64,000 nt of DNA from Umezawaea tangerina (lineage in GTDB: Bacteria > Actinomycetota > Actinomycetes > Mycobacteriales > Pseudonocardiaceae): the NCBI RefSeq assembly GCF_003002815.1, contig NZ_PVTF01000002.1, positions 682,001 through 746,000 on the forward strand, read 5' to 3'. Shown here piece by piece: positions 8,104 to 17,083 of the stretch (position 1 is the stretch's first letter; the number at the start of each line of letters is the position of its first letter). The position numbers were made by a program, and so were the translations under genes. The notes below the pieces were generated by a model that was not told the DNA's origin, did not search any database, and worked only from the letters and a program-made list of their open reading frames with translations.

Positions 8104-9381
8104 ATGGATCCCGAGTCAGGGAAAGCAGACTCCACGGCCGTCCGAGCGCGGAGGTCACCACTTCCGCGCACGACGGCCGCCATCACCGCGATGGTGCTCG
8201 CCGCGACCGGGGTGGCCGTCGCCACCACGGCGGGCACCGCCGCCATCAGCACCGACCCCGGCAAGGCGCAGTCGTTCTGGCTGCACCTGGACGGCACGCA
8301 GATCACCGACCAGGCCATCACCGACCACGCCAAGACGCGTTCCTACATCGTCCTCAACTCGTGGGAAAGCGGACTGGTGGGCAAGTTCAAGAACGCCAAC
8401 CCCGACGTCAAGGTGTTCGTCTACAAGGACCTGTCGTCCACGCGCAGCTACGCCTGCAAGGACGGCGCCGACGAGCCGGACCTCCCGACGGGCGTCGGGT
8501 TCTGCGACGCGGACAAAGGCCACCCCGACTGGTTCCTGCAAGGACCGGACGGCAACCGGTTCGAGTACAGCGGGTACGCCGGGCACTGGCAGATGGACGT
8601 CGGCAACACCGGCTACCAGGACCGCTGGGCCGACAACGTCGTCCGGAACGCGAAAGCGGGCGGGTTCGACGGGGTCCTGATGGACAACGCGCTGTTCGCC
8701 TGCGACACCTACCACGAGGGAGTGTGCCCGACGGCCCGACCGACCGACGAGTCGATGCAGTCGGCGTACAAGTCGATGCTCGCGAACACCCGCCACCGGT
8801 TCACCGACGCGGGCCTGCTGACGGTGGCGAACCTGGCCAACGCCAGGCTGCACCCCGGCACCTGGGACGCCTACACCGAGCACCTCGACGGCGGTTTCGA
8901 CGAGTGGTGGCTCGCGTTCGGCAGCTCGGACCTGCTGCCCGAGGCACCCGACGGGTGGAGCAGCCAGACCGACCAGATCGTGTCGGACGAGGCCAGGGGC
9001 AAGATCACCTGGGTCCAGCCGCACGTCTCGGCCGGTGACGACCGCGCGTTCCGCTACGCCCTGGCCAGCTACTTCCTCGTGGCGGGCGACAAGACGGCCA
9101 TCGCGGAGGCGAACGCCACCGACGACTACGGCGACGCGGCCCCGGTCCACCCCGAGTACGGGTGGGACCTCGGGTCTCCCCAGGGTCCGTACCGCTCGGT
9201 GGGCGCGAACCTGCTGCGCCGCGACTTCGCCTGCGGCACGGTCGTGGTGAACACGAACCCGACCGCCAGCGCCGAGACCCGGATCGACCTGGGCACCACG
9301 CACGAGAACGAGCGCAACGAGCAGGTGGACTCCGTCTCGCTGGCGGGCACGTCCGGCTCGATCCTGCGCCGCCTCTGCTGA
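8104..9381 (+). CDS. Secreted putative glycoside hydrolase (GHL15-like TIM barrel)
   Basis: A 425-residue protein with a long N-terminal signal region (basic residues, then hydrophobic segment ending near TAAIS, about residue 50). The mature part has the GHL15 pattern (hypothetical glycosyl hydrolase family 15): repeated beta-strand ends such as YIVLNSWE, VKVFVYKD, GFDGVLMDNA and GGFDEWWL, with acidic residues typical of an alpha-amylase-like barrel. The start is fixed by AAGGAG 7 nt before the ATG. It is followed by another secreted-protein gene 61 bp downstream. Substrate unknown; family call moderately strong. Confidence 0.72.
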   Translation: MDPESGKADSTAVRARRSPLPRTTAAITAMVLAATGVAVATTAGTAAISTDPGKAQSFWLHLDGTQITDQAITDHAKTRSYIVLNSWESGLVGKFKNANPDVKVFVYKDLSSTRSYACKDGADEPDLPTGVGFCDADKGHPDWFLQGPDGNRFEYSGYAGHWQMDVGNTGYQDRWADNVVRNAKAGGFDGVLMDNALFACDTYHEGVCPTARPTDESMQSAYKSMLANTRHRFTDAGLLTVANLANARLHPGTWDAYTEHLDGGFDEWWLAFGSSDLLPEAPDGWSSQTDQIVSDEARGKITWVQPHVSAGDDRAFRYALASYFLVAGDKTAIAEANATDDYGDAAPVHPEYGWDLGSPQGPYRSVGANLLRRDFACGTVVVNTNPTASAETRIDLGTTHENERNEQVDSVSLAGTSGSILRRLC

Positions 9382-9442
9382 CCGGGCGCGACCACCGTCC
9401 GGAACGGACACCCGAACAACCAGAACGGAGAGCTCCCCAGCC

Positions 9443-9973
9443 ATGCGCACCGCACTCACGACGTTCCTCGCCGCGACCGTCCTCGCCACCACCGCCGTCG
9501 CCCCCGCCGCCGCGGCGGTCGACCCGATCGCCACGACCGTCGCGCTGGTCAACAAGTACCGCGCCAAGCACGGCGCGGCACCGTTGACGCTCGACCCGGC
9601 GGTCACCGCGACCGCCCAGGACTGGGCGGACCGGCTCCAGACGACGGACTCGTTCCAGCACCGGCCGGACAACAAGTACGGCGAGAACATGTACAAGACA
9701 ACGGCGAAGAGCAAACCGACGTCGACCGTCGGCACCGCCGCGGTCGACGACTGGTACAACGAGTCGCGCGGCTACAACTACGCCAAGGAGTACACGTCGA
9801 GCAACGTCGACTACACCGTCCTGCACTTCACGGCGCTGGTCTGGCAGTCGTCGACGAAGGTCGGCGTCGGGCTGTCGCAGGGCAAGAACGGCACGTTCGT
9901 CGTGCTGAACTTCGCCGAACGCGGCAACACCCTCGGCAAGTTCGTCACCAACGTCCGCCCACCGATCAGTTAG
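9443..9973 (+). CDS. Secreted CAP (SCP/PR-1-like) domain protein
   Basis: A 176-residue protein with a signal peptide ending at AAAAV (about residue 27) and a complete CAP domain. It has the first-helix pattern NKYRAKHGAAPLTLD, the HRPDNKYGENMY loop and the signature HFTALVWQSSTKVGVG near residue 135. The His and Glu residues of the CAP cavity are present. CAP proteins are extracellular, with lipid-binding or protease-like roles that vary. The start is supported by GGAGAG upstream. Confidence 0.9.
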   Translation: MRTALTTFLAATVLATTAVAPAAAAVDPIATTVALVNKYRAKHGAAPLTLDPAVTATAQDWADRLQTTDSFQHRPDNKYGENMYKTTAKSKPTSTVGTAAVDDWYNESRGYNYAKEYTSSNVDYTVLHFTALVWQSSTKVGVGLSQGKNGTFVVLNFAERGNTLGKFVTNVRPPIS

Positions 9974-9994
9974 CTTCGGTTAACACTGAAGCAA

Positions 9995-10678
9995 TCACAA
10001 CCCCAGTGACGTTCCAGCGCACACGACGAGGGTCTGCCCGGTGATGCTCCGGGCGTCCGGGCCCAGCAGGAACGACACCGTCCCCGCGATCTCGGCCGGG
10101 TCGACCAGCGCACCCATCGGCGGCAGCCGGACGGGAGTGGCGGCCCGGCCGGGGTCGCGCAGCATCGGGGTGTCGGTCGGGCCGGGCGCCACCACGTTGA
10201 CGGTGATCGCCCGCCCCACCAGCTCCGCCGCCCACGACCGCGCCATCCCCACCAGCGCCGCCTTGGTGGCCGCGTACTGGCTCTTGCCCGGCACGCCGGT
10301 CATCGTGCGGCTGCCGACCAGCACCACGCGGGCTCCCCGCGGCATCCGGTCCACCGCCGCGTCGACCAGCACCGAGGCCGCCTCCACGTGCACCCGCCAC
10401 ATGTCGGCACCGTCCCGTGTGGACAGCTGCCCCAGCCGGGCGGTGCGCTGCAGGCCCGCAGCGTGCACGACGGCGTCGGCGGCGGGCAGGTCGAGGACGG
10501 TGGCGCGCAGCACCTCGGGGTCGCCGAGGTCCGTCGCCCGCCAGGTGAGCCGCTCGTGGCCCAGCGGCGGTTCGCCCCGGCTGAGCCCGGAGACCGCCCA
10601 GCCGTCGTCGAGCAGCCTGCGCGCGGTCGCCAGGCCGATGCCGGAGCTGACACCGGTGACCAGGGCGTGCCGGGTCAC
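9995..10678 (-). CDS. Short-chain dehydrogenase/reductase (last gene of the catabolic operon)
   Basis: A 227-residue classical SDR with the cofactor motif TGVSSGIG near residue 8 and the catalytic Ser/Tyr/Lys set around GSRTMTGVPGKSQYAATKAAL. The C-terminal part has the usual APGPTDTPM substrate loop. The GTG start overlaps the stop of the BNR gene by 4 bp (GTGA). Within this operon it is the natural candidate for oxidising a sugar or sugar-acid hydroxyl before aldol cleavage. Substrate not readable from sequence. Confidence 0.88.
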   Translation of the reverse strand: MTRHALVTGVSSGIGLATARRLLDDGWAVSGLSRGEPPLGHERLTWRATDLGDPEVLRATVLDLPAADAVVHAAGLQRTARLGQLSTRDGADMWRVHVEAASVLVDAAVDRMPRGARVVLVGSRTMTGVPGKSQYAATKAALVGMARSWAAELVGRAITVNVVAPGPTDTPMLRDPGRAATPVRLPPMGALVDPAEIAGTVSFLLGPDARSITGQTLVVCAGTSLGL

Positions 10679-11847
10679 CGGACCCAGGACACCGGCACGC
10701 GGACGTGCTCGATGGTCTGCCGGAAGTAGGTGAACGCGATGTCGAGCGAGCCGTCCGCGGCCTGGTGGACCGCGGGGTAGGAGAGCTCGCGGTTCAGGCC
10801 GTCGCGGGAGTTGTTGGTCAGGCAGTAGCCGTCGCCGACCTCCAGGTTCCGCCGCACCGGCCAGGTGACCCCGCCGTCCGAGGACAGCGCGAGGGTCATC
10901 GGCGCGCGGGGCGCTCCCCAGAACGCCGTCCCGAACTCCTCGGTGGGCGCCGCCCGGTCGGCCAGCCCGTCGTCGTCGATCTCGTCGTACAGCGAGAGCC
11001 TGCGCTCGGTGGCGTCGCGGGCGCTGCTGTCGTTGAACACGGCCGCGAGCCGGTCGTCGGCCAGCCGGACGACCTGGATCGAGGAGTTGTTGTTGGGCAG
11101 GTCGGGCACCGGCCGCGGCGGGGTCCACGTCGCACCGTCGTCGGTGGACGTCGAGCGGTGCACGAAGTCGGCGAACCTGCTGCGGTAGAACGCGGCGAGC
11201 GTCCCGTCCGGCAGCGGCACGACGTTCATGTGCACGAGCCCGGTGCTCTCCGGCACGGCGACCTCGAACCAGGTCTCCCCCGCGTCGTCGGACACGAGCA
11301 CGGCGCTGGTGTCGCGGTCCCCCACCCACTTGCGGCCGGGCACCGACACGCAGTGGAACACCGGCAGCAGCCACCGCCCCGAGCCGAGGACGACGACCGG
11401 CTGGCGCACGAACACCCCGCCGGTGGGGGTGGCCGGGAACAGCGTCGTGGTCGGCCCCCAGGTGCGGCCGCCGTCCGCGGAGGTCCGGCGGCGCACCTCG
11501 GCGGTGTCCTGGTTGCCCGCGACCTGGGCCGTCCACAGCAGCCAGACGCCGCCGCCGGGTACGGGGAACAGGACCGGGTTCTGCTCGGACCGGGTGCCGT
11601 CGTCGGACAGCCGGACCGGCGCGGACCACGTGTCGCCGCCGACCGGGAGCCGGGAGAACCACACGCTGATGTCCGGCACGCCCTCCTGGGTGCCGCCGAA
11701 CCACACGCAACCCAGGTCGCCGCCGGGCAGCGTCGCGAGGTTCGCGGCGTGGTTCTGCACGGCGGTCGCGGGCAGCATCGCGTCCCGCCGTTCGGGGTCG
11801 TCGGCGCGGGTGCGCAGGACCCCGTCGAAGGCGGTCGACACGCTCAC
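10675..11847 (-). CDS. BNR/Asp-box sialidase-superfamily protein, cytoplasmic
   Basis: A 390-residue six-bladed propeller-type protein with at least four Asp boxes (SxDxGxTW): SADGGRTWG, SDDAGETWF, STDDGATWT and SSDGGVTWP. It matches exo-alpha-sialidase-like family members that lack a signal peptide. Hydrolysis or lyase action on an imported glycoside is plausible. It sits between an aldolase and an SDR gene and overlaps each by 4 bp, so it likely works inside the cell on the importer's cargo. True sialidase activity is unproven; many relatives act on other substrates. Confidence 0.8.
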   Translation of the reverse strand: MSVSTAFDGVLRTRADDPERRDAMLPATAVQNHAANLATLPGGDLGCVWFGGTQEGVPDISVWFSRLPVGGDTWSAPVRLSDDGTRSEQNPVLFPVPGGGVWLLWTAQVAGNQDTAEVRRRTSADGGRTWGPTTTLFPATPTGGVFVRQPVVVLGSGRWLLPVFHCVSVPGRKWVGDRDTSAVLVSDDAGETWFEVAVPESTGLVHMNVVPLPDGTLAAFYRSRFADFVHRSTSTDDGATWTPPRPVPDLPNNNSSIQVVRLADDRLAAVFNDSSARDATERRLSLYDEIDDDGLADRAAPTEEFGTAFWGAPRAPMTLALSSDGGVTWPVRRNLEVGDGYCLTNNSRDGLNRELSYPAVHQAADGSLDIAFTYFRQTIEHVRVPVSWVR

Positions 11848-12611
11848 GACTCGCCCCGCGACGCGGCGAGGTGGGCGGCGGCGCTGTCCTCCAGGTGGGT
11901 CAGGTCCGAGGAGATCGAGGCGAACGTGTACCCCTCGGCCAGCCGCTTCGCGGCGCTCGCTCCGTCCATGGTGTGGATGCCCGCGGCGATCCCGGCCGCC
12001 GCGGCGGCCTCGCGGACGCGGGTCAGCGCGGCCTCGAACTCGGTGGCCAGCGCCGGGTCGCCCGGCCGGGAGCCGCCGAGGGCGAGCATCAGGTCGGACG
12101 GGCCGACGTACACGCCGTCCAGGCCGGGCGTCGCGCAGATCTCCTCGACGTTGGCCAGGCCCTGCGCGGTCTCGATCATCACCAGGACCACCGTGGCGGC
12201 GTTGGCCTCGGCGGGAACGGGGCCGATGCGCAGCGCGGACCGCATGGGACCGTAGGACCGCCTGCCCTCCGGCCCGTACTTCGCCGAGGTCACGGCGGCG
12301 GCCGCGTCGGCGGCGGTGTCGACCAGCGGCACGATCACGCCGCCCGCCCCGGCGTCCAGGGCACGGCCGATGGGCGTGGGGTCGTTGGCCTCCACCCTGA
12401 CCAGCCCGGTGGCCGTGCCGCCCGCGTCGATCGCGGTCAGCCCGCTCAGCAGACCCGAGTAGCCGAGCAGGCCGTGCTGACCGTCCAGGCACACGTAGTC
12501 GTACCCCAGCCGCGCCAGCCGCTCGGTCGCCACCGGCGCGTCGAGCACGCACCAGTAGCCGACGACTCGTTCACGGGCGCGGATCTTGCGGGCGAACTCG
12601 CTCGCGGACAT
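11844..12611 (-). CDS. HpcH/HpaI-type class II pyruvate aldolase
   Basis: A 255-residue member of the HpaI/CitE-like aldolase family, which cleaves 2-keto-3-deoxy (or 4-hydroxy-2-oxo) acids to pyruvate and an aldehyde with a divalent metal. Visible landmarks are LDGQHG near residue 42, VMIETAQGL (metal-binding Glu) and YVGPSDLMLALG (metal-binding Asp). ATG start, 18 bp downstream of the aldo/keto reductase stop. This enzyme defines the operon as carbohydrate-acid catabolism. The Gln in LDGQHG is often Glu in relatives. Confidence 0.88.
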   Translation of the reverse strand: MSASEFARKIRARERVVGYWCVLDAPVATERLARLGYDYVCLDGQHGLLGYSGLLSGLTAIDAGGTATGLVRVEANDPTPIGRALDAGAGGVIVPLVDTAADAAAAVTSAKYGPEGRRSYGPMRSALRIGPVPAEANAATVVLVMIETAQGLANVEEICATPGLDGVYVGPSDLMLALGGSRPGDPALATEFEAALTRVREAAAAAGIAAGIHTMDGASAAKRLAEGYTFASISSDLTHLEDSAAAHLAASRGES

Positions 12612-12629
12612 TCCACTCCTCCGGTGTTC

Positions 12630-13583
12630 TCAGCGGTTGTAGGCGGGCATGGGACCACGCAGGGCGGCCCCGACCGAGTCGCAGGCGGCCAGCACGTCGG
12701 CGGGCAGCGGCCCGGCGGAGGCGGCCTCGACGTTGGCCACCAGGTGCTCGACGCGGGAGCCGCCCAGCAGCACCGACCCCACGTCCTCCTGGCTGAGCAG
12801 CCACCGCAGCGACAGCTCGGTCAACGGGATCCCGGCGCCGGCGGCCACGTCCGACAGCGCGGACACGGCGGCGAACAGCCGGTCGTCCCAGTAGCGCTCG
12901 GTGTACATGGCGGCCAGCCGGGAGTCGCCGAACCGGCCCTCGGTGGGCCGTTCGGCGAACGTGTGCCTGCCGGTGAGCAGGCCGCCGCCGAGCGGGTTGT
13001 AGACGACCGTGAGCAGCCCGGTCACGCGGGCGAACTCCAGGTACTCGTCCTCGACCCGCCTGGCCAGCAGGTTGTAGAGCTGTTGCGCGGCAACGGGTCG
13101 GGGCACACCTTGAGCGTCGCACTCGCGGTTGAGGTCCGCGATCCGCCACGCGGCGAAGTTGGACACCCCGATGGCGGAGACCAGGCCTTCAGCCACGAGC
13201 TTGCCCAGCTCGGCGACCGTCTCCGCGAGGGGCGCGGCCCGGTCCGGCTGGTGGAGGTAGAACAGGTCGACGTGGTCGACGCCCAGGCGGCGGAGGCTGC
13301 CCTGGAGCGACCTGCGGAGGCCGGCGGCGGACAACGGGCTGTCGCCTTCGGCGTCGGGGTGCGGGATGCCCGCCTTGGTGGCCAGCACGACCCGGTCCCG
13401 ACGACCGGGCAGCAGGTCGCGCAGGATCTCCTCCGACGCGCCGCCCGCGTAGCCGTTCGCGGTGTCGATCCCGGTGATCCCGGCGTCCAGCGCCGCGTCC
13501 ACCATCCGGCGGGCGCCGTCGGGGTCGACGGTGTCGCCGAAGGTCATCGTGCCCAGCACCAGCCGGGACAGGGCGAAGCTCAC
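12630..13583 (-). CDS. Aldo/keto reductase
   Basis: A 317-residue (beta/alpha)8 oxidoreductase. The catalytic tetrad is visible as Asp and Tyr in [11 protein letters not shown], Lys in VLATKAG and His in DLFYLHQPD. The C-terminal [12 protein letters not shown] region binds NADPH in the family. The GTG start overlaps the upstream ATPase stop (GTGA). In this operon it could reduce the aldehyde released by the aldolase or oxidise a sugar lactol. Direction not deducible. Confidence 0.9.
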   Translation of the reverse strand: MSFALSRLVLGTMTFGDTVDPDGARRMVDAALDAGITGIDTANGYAGGASEEILRDLLPGRRDRVVLATKAGIPHPDAEGDSPLSAAGLRRSLQGSLRRLGVDHVDLFYLHQPDRAAPLAETVAELGKLVAEGLVSAIGVSNFAAWRIADLNRECDAQGVPRPVAAQQLYNLLARRVEDEYLEFARVTGLLTVVYNPLGGGLLTGRHTFAERPTEGRFGDSRLAAMYTERYWDDRLFAAVSALSDVAAGAGIPLTELSLRWLLSQEDVGSVLLGGSRVEHLVANVEAASAGPLPADVLAACDSVGAALRGPMPAYNR

Positions 13584-14407
13584 GCGGGGACCTCCTCTCG
13601 GGCGGTGACGAACGACCGCGGCTTGCGGCCGGTCATCGCGGTGGGGTCGAGCGCGGCCCGGCGCAGCGCGCGGGTGTACGGCTCCTTCGGCGCGGCCAGC
13701 ACGTCGGCGGTGGGGCCGGACTCGACGACCCGGCCCGCCTTCATCACCACGACGTCCGCGCTGATCCGCCGCACCACGCCCAGGTTGTGCGAGATGACGA
13801 TGCACGTCAGGCCCGTGTCCCGCTGGAGGTCCTCCAGCAGCGCCAGCACCTGCGCCTGCACCGACACGTCCAGCGCGCTGGTGGCCTCGTCGCACACCAG
13901 CAGCTCCGGGCTGCTCGCCAACGCCCGCGCGATGCCGATGCGCTGGCGCTGGCCGCCGGAGAACTCCGCGGGCCGCCGTTCCAGCGCGCTGGACGGCAGA
14001 CCGACCCGGTCGATCAGCTCGGCGGCCCTGGCCCGCCGGTCGGCCGCGGAACCCACACCGCGCAGCCGCAGGGGTTCCGCGACGATGTCCTGCGCGCTCA
14101 GGTGCGGGTCGAGCGAGGCATACGGGTCCTGGAACACCATCTGCACCCTCGAGCGCAGCGGCCGCATCCGGCGTTCCGACAGGCCCGCGATGTCCGTGCC
14201 GTCCAGCAGGATCTGCCCGGAGCTGGGCTTGAGCAGCCGGACGATCGCCGAGGCGATGGTGGACTTGCCGCAGCCGGACTCGCCGACGATCGCCAGCGTG
14301 CGTCCCTTGTGGACGGTGAAGCTGACGTGGTCGACCGCGCGGAACGAGCCGCCGCGCACGTGGTACTCCACCACGAGGTCGCGGACGTCGAGCAGCGGTG
14401 CGGTCAT
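13580..14407 (-). CDS. Oligopeptide-type ABC importer ATPase (DppF/OppF-like)
   Basis: A 275-residue ATPase of the peptide/opine/nickel-type importer family. It carries Walker [10 protein letters not shown], signature [15 protein letters not shown], Walker [13 protein letters not shown] and the H-loop [17 protein letters not shown] is typical of the DppF branch. The ATG at 14407 overlaps the stop of the preceding ATPase (ATGA). It completes an importer made of the next four upstream genes. Confidence 0.93.
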   Translation of the reverse strand: MTAPLLDVRDLVVEYHVRGGSFRAVDHVSFTVHKGRTLAIVGESGCGKSTIASAIVRLLKPSSGQILLDGTDIAGLSERRMRPLRSRVQMVFQDPYASLDPHLSAQDIVAEPLRLRGVGSAADRRARAAELIDRVGLPSSALERRPAEFSGGQRQRIGIARALASSPELLVCDEATSALDVSVQAQVLALLEDLQRDTGLTCIVISHNLGVVRRISADVVVMKAGRVVESGPTADVLAAPKEPYTRALRRAALDPTAMTGRKPRSFVTAREEVPA

Positions 14408-15228
14408 CGTTCTCCTCCGGCGACGTCCTCGTCCCACGGCCCCAGCACGGGCACCGCGGCCAGCAGCTTGCGGGTGTACTCGTGGGTCGGGTGGTCCACG
14501 ACGGCCTCGACCTCGCCGGACTCGACGAACCGCCCGTCGCGCATCACGTGGATGCGGTCGGACACCAGCCGGGCGACGCCCAGGTCGTGGGTGATCATCA
14601 GGATGCCGATGCCCGTGCTCTCCTGGAGTTCCAGCAGCAGCGCCAGGATCCCGGCCTGCACGGTCACGTCCAGCGCGCTGGTCGGCTCGTCCGCGACCAG
14701 CAGCCTCGGCTCCCCCGCCAGGGCGATGGCGATCAGCACGCGTTGCAGCATCCCGCCGGAGAGCTGGTGCGGGTAGCGGCCGAGCTGCTCGGCGGCGCGC
14801 GGCACGTGCACCAGGTCCAGCAGCTCCACCGCGCGGGCCTCGGCGGCGCGCTTGGTCAGCTCCGGCTTGCGCAGCCGCACGGCTTCCCCGAGCTGCCGCC
14901 CGATCGTGTGCACGGGGCTCAGCGCGGTCATCGGGTCCTGCGGGATGAGCGACACCGTCCGGCCGCGCACCTCGTGCAGGGCACGGGGATCGGCGACCAC
15001 GTCCGTTCCACCGAAGCGGACCGAGCCCGACAGCACGGCCAGGTCGTCCGGCAGCAGGCCGAGCACGGCCATCGCGGTGGTCGACTTGCCCGAGCCGGAC
15101 TCGCCGATGACGGTCACGGTCTCGCCCTCGGCGATGGAGAAGCTGACGCCGTCCACGGCGCGGATCACGCCGCCCGCCGTGATCAGCTCGACCTGGAGGT
15201 CCTCGACGTCCAGCAGCGCGGCGGTCAC
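14404..15228 (-). CDS. Oligopeptide-type ABC importer ATPase (DppD/OppD-like)
   Basis: A 274-residue ATPase with Walker [10 protein letters not shown], signature [15 protein letters not shown], Walker [13 protein letters not shown] and H-loop ITHD. The [17 protein letters not shown] segment is typical of DppD. The family's C-terminal Fe-S cysteine cluster is absent. The GTG start overlaps the permease stop (GTGA). It pairs with the second ATPase to form the heterodimeric motor. Confidence 0.93.
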   Translation of the reverse strand: MTAALLDVEDLQVELITAGGVIRAVDGVSFSIAEGETVTVIGESGSGKSTTAMAVLGLLPDDLAVLSGSVRFGGTDVVADPRALHEVRGRTVSLIPQDPMTALSPVHTIGRQLGEAVRLRKPELTKRAAEARAVELLDLVHVPRAAEQLGRYPHQLSGGMLQRVLIAIALAGEPRLLVADEPTSALDVTVQAGILALLLELQESTGIGILMITHDLGVARLVSDRIHVMRDGRFVESGEVEAVVDHPTHEYTRKLLAAVPVLGPWDEDVAGGER

Positions 15229-16148
15229 GGGGTGCTCACCTTCCGCCGGCGCGCGCGGTCGCGCAGACCGTCGCCCAGCAGGTTCACGCCCACGACGAGG
15301 GCGACGATGACGAGGCCGGGCAGCGTGACCATCCACCACGAGGTGGTGATGTAGTCCTGCCCGTCGGAGATGATCCGGCCCCAGGTGGCGAACGGCCGTT
15401 GCGGACCGGCACCCAGGTAGGACAGCGCGCTCTCCAGCAGCACCGCCTGCGCGAGCAGCAGGAGCACCACGAGGCTGGCCTGCTTCACGACGTTGGGCAG
15501 CACGTGGCGCAGCAGGATCGCGAACCGGTGCAGCCCCAGCACACGGGCCGCGGCCACGTAGGGCTTCTCCCGCTCCACCAGCACGAGCGAGCGGGTCAGC
15601 CGGGCGACCTCGGGCCACTGCGCGATGGCGATGACGAACGTGATGACCGGGATGGACGGCCCGAACAGGGCGACCACGAGCAGCAGCATCATCAGCAGGG
15701 GCAACGACAGCTGCGCTTCCAGCAGCCGCGACACGACCGTGTCCACCCAGCCGCCGAAGTAGCCCGCGGACGCGCCGAGCACGACGCCGATCACGCCGGA
15801 CACCACGACGGCGAGCAGGCCGACCAGCAGCGACACCTGCCCGCCGTGCAGGACGCGGGACAGCAGGTCGCGGCCGAGCTGGTCGGTGCCGAACAGGTGG
15901 CCGTCGACCAGCGGCGCGAGGCGACGGCTGGCCAGGTCCTGCTGGTCAGGGCCGGGCAGCGGCAGAACGCGGGCCAGCGCCACCGGGATGACGACGAGCA
16001 GCGTGCAGACCAGTCCGGCCCACAGCTTGAGCCGGGAACCCCGGCGCTGCCGGGTGACCTTGGCGCGAGCGAGGTGCTTCGCGGTGACGGCGCTGGGTCT
16101 GGGCTCGGACCGCCGCACGCGGGCCGGTCCGGGGTGGGTGGTGCTCAC
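15225..16148 (-). CDS. ABC importer permease (DppC-like)
   Basis: A 307-residue permease with a basic N-terminal tail and six membrane segments. The EAA-loop region reads AARVLGLHRFAILLRHVLPN. FGTDQLGRDLLSRVLHG is the DppC/OppC signature. The GTG start overlaps the DppB-like stop by 4 bp. Confidence 0.93.
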   Translation of the reverse strand: MSTTHPGPARVRRSEPRPSAVTAKHLARAKVTRQRRGSRLKLWAGLVCTLLVVIPVALARVLPLPGPDQQDLASRRLAPLVDGHLFGTDQLGRDLLSRVLHGGQVSLLVGLLAVVVSGVIGVVLGASAGYFGGWVDTVVSRLLEAQLSLPLLMMLLLVVALFGPSIPVITFVIAIAQWPEVARLTRSLVLVEREKPYVAAARVLGLHRFAILLRHVLPNVVKQASLVVLLLLAQAVLLESALSYLGAGPQRPFATWGRIISDGQDYITTSWWMVTLPGLVIVALVVGVNLLGDGLRDRARRRKVSTP

Positions 16149-17080
16149 GCGGACACCTTCTTCCCGAGGCGCACCCGCGGGTCGAGCAGCGGGTAGGCGA
16201 GGTCGACCAGGAGTTGGACGGTGACGGCGAGCGCCGCCGTGACCAGGACGGTGGCCTGGATCAGCGGGTAGTCGCGCGTCTCCAGCGCGCGCACCACCAG
16301 CGAGCCGACCCCCGGCCAGGCGAACACGACCTCCACGACGACCACGCCGTTCAGCATGGACGCGAACCGCGTGCCCAGCGCGGTGACGACGGGGATCGAC
16401 GAGTTGGTCATCGCGTACCGCCACACCAGCGCCCGTTCCGACACCCCGCGCGAGCGGGCGACCGTGAGGTAGGGGGCGGTGAGGTTCTTCGCCATCTCGC
16501 TGCGCACGAGCCGCGAGATGAGCGCGATCTGGAGGATGGCGACCGTGACGGCGGGTAGCACCAGGCCGCCCCAGGTCGCGAAGCCGGACGCCGGGAGCAC
16601 CGGCACCAGCACCGCGAACACCGTGAGCAGCATGATGCCGCTCCAGAAGTCCGGCATGGACTGACCGGCGATCGTGACGACGTTCGCGCCGAGTTCGCGG
16701 GTCGTGTCGGCGCGGCGGGCCATCCACACGCCCAGCGGCACGGCCACGACCGTGGTGATCAGGATGGCCGCGAGCGCCAGGGTGATGGTGAACGGCAGCC
16801 GTTCCAGCACCACGTCCAGCGCGGGCGAGCGGAACGAGTAGCTCGTGCCGAGGTCGCCGGTCAGGATGCCCTTGAGGAACAGCAGGTACTGCTCGACCAC
16901 GGACCGGTCGAGCCCGAAGGCGGCGCGGATCCTCGCCAGGTCCTCGGTGGTGGCGAGCGGACCGGCGTAGGCGGCGGCCGGGTCGCCGGGAGCGAGGCGG
17001 ATCAGCACGAAGACGGTGGAGATCGTCAGGAACACCGTGAGGACGCTCTGACCGAGCCGCTTGAGCAGGTAGGACCCCAC
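16145..17080 (-). CDS. ABC importer permease (DppB-like)
   Basis: A 311-residue permease starting MGSYLLKRLGQS, the usual DppB/OppB opening, with RLAPGDPA and six membrane segments. The coupling loop reads ARSRGVSERALVWRYA. GTG start, 3 bp after the binding-protein gene. It forms the translocation pore with the DppC-like protein. Confidence 0.93.
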   Translation of the reverse strand: MGSYLLKRLGQSVLTVFLTISTVFVLIRLAPGDPAAAYAGPLATTEDLARIRAAFGLDRSVVEQYLLFLKGILTGDLGTSYSFRSPALDVVLERLPFTITLALAAILITTVVAVPLGVWMARRADTTRELGANVVTIAGQSMPDFWSGIMLLTVFAVLVPVLPASGFATWGGLVLPAVTVAILQIALISRLVRSEMAKNLTAPYLTVARSRGVSERALVWRYAMTNSSIPVVTALGTRFASMLNGVVVVEVVFAWPGVGSLVVRALETRDYPLIQATVLVTAALAVTVQLLVDLAYPLLDPRVRLGKKVSA

Positions 17081-17083
17081 CGG

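Noticed and set aside
8155-9759. Minus-strand open frame opposite the GHL15-like and CAP genes
   Set aside because: Val/Arg/Gly-rich shadow frame; both plus-strand genes have signal peptides, ribosome sites and domain motifs.
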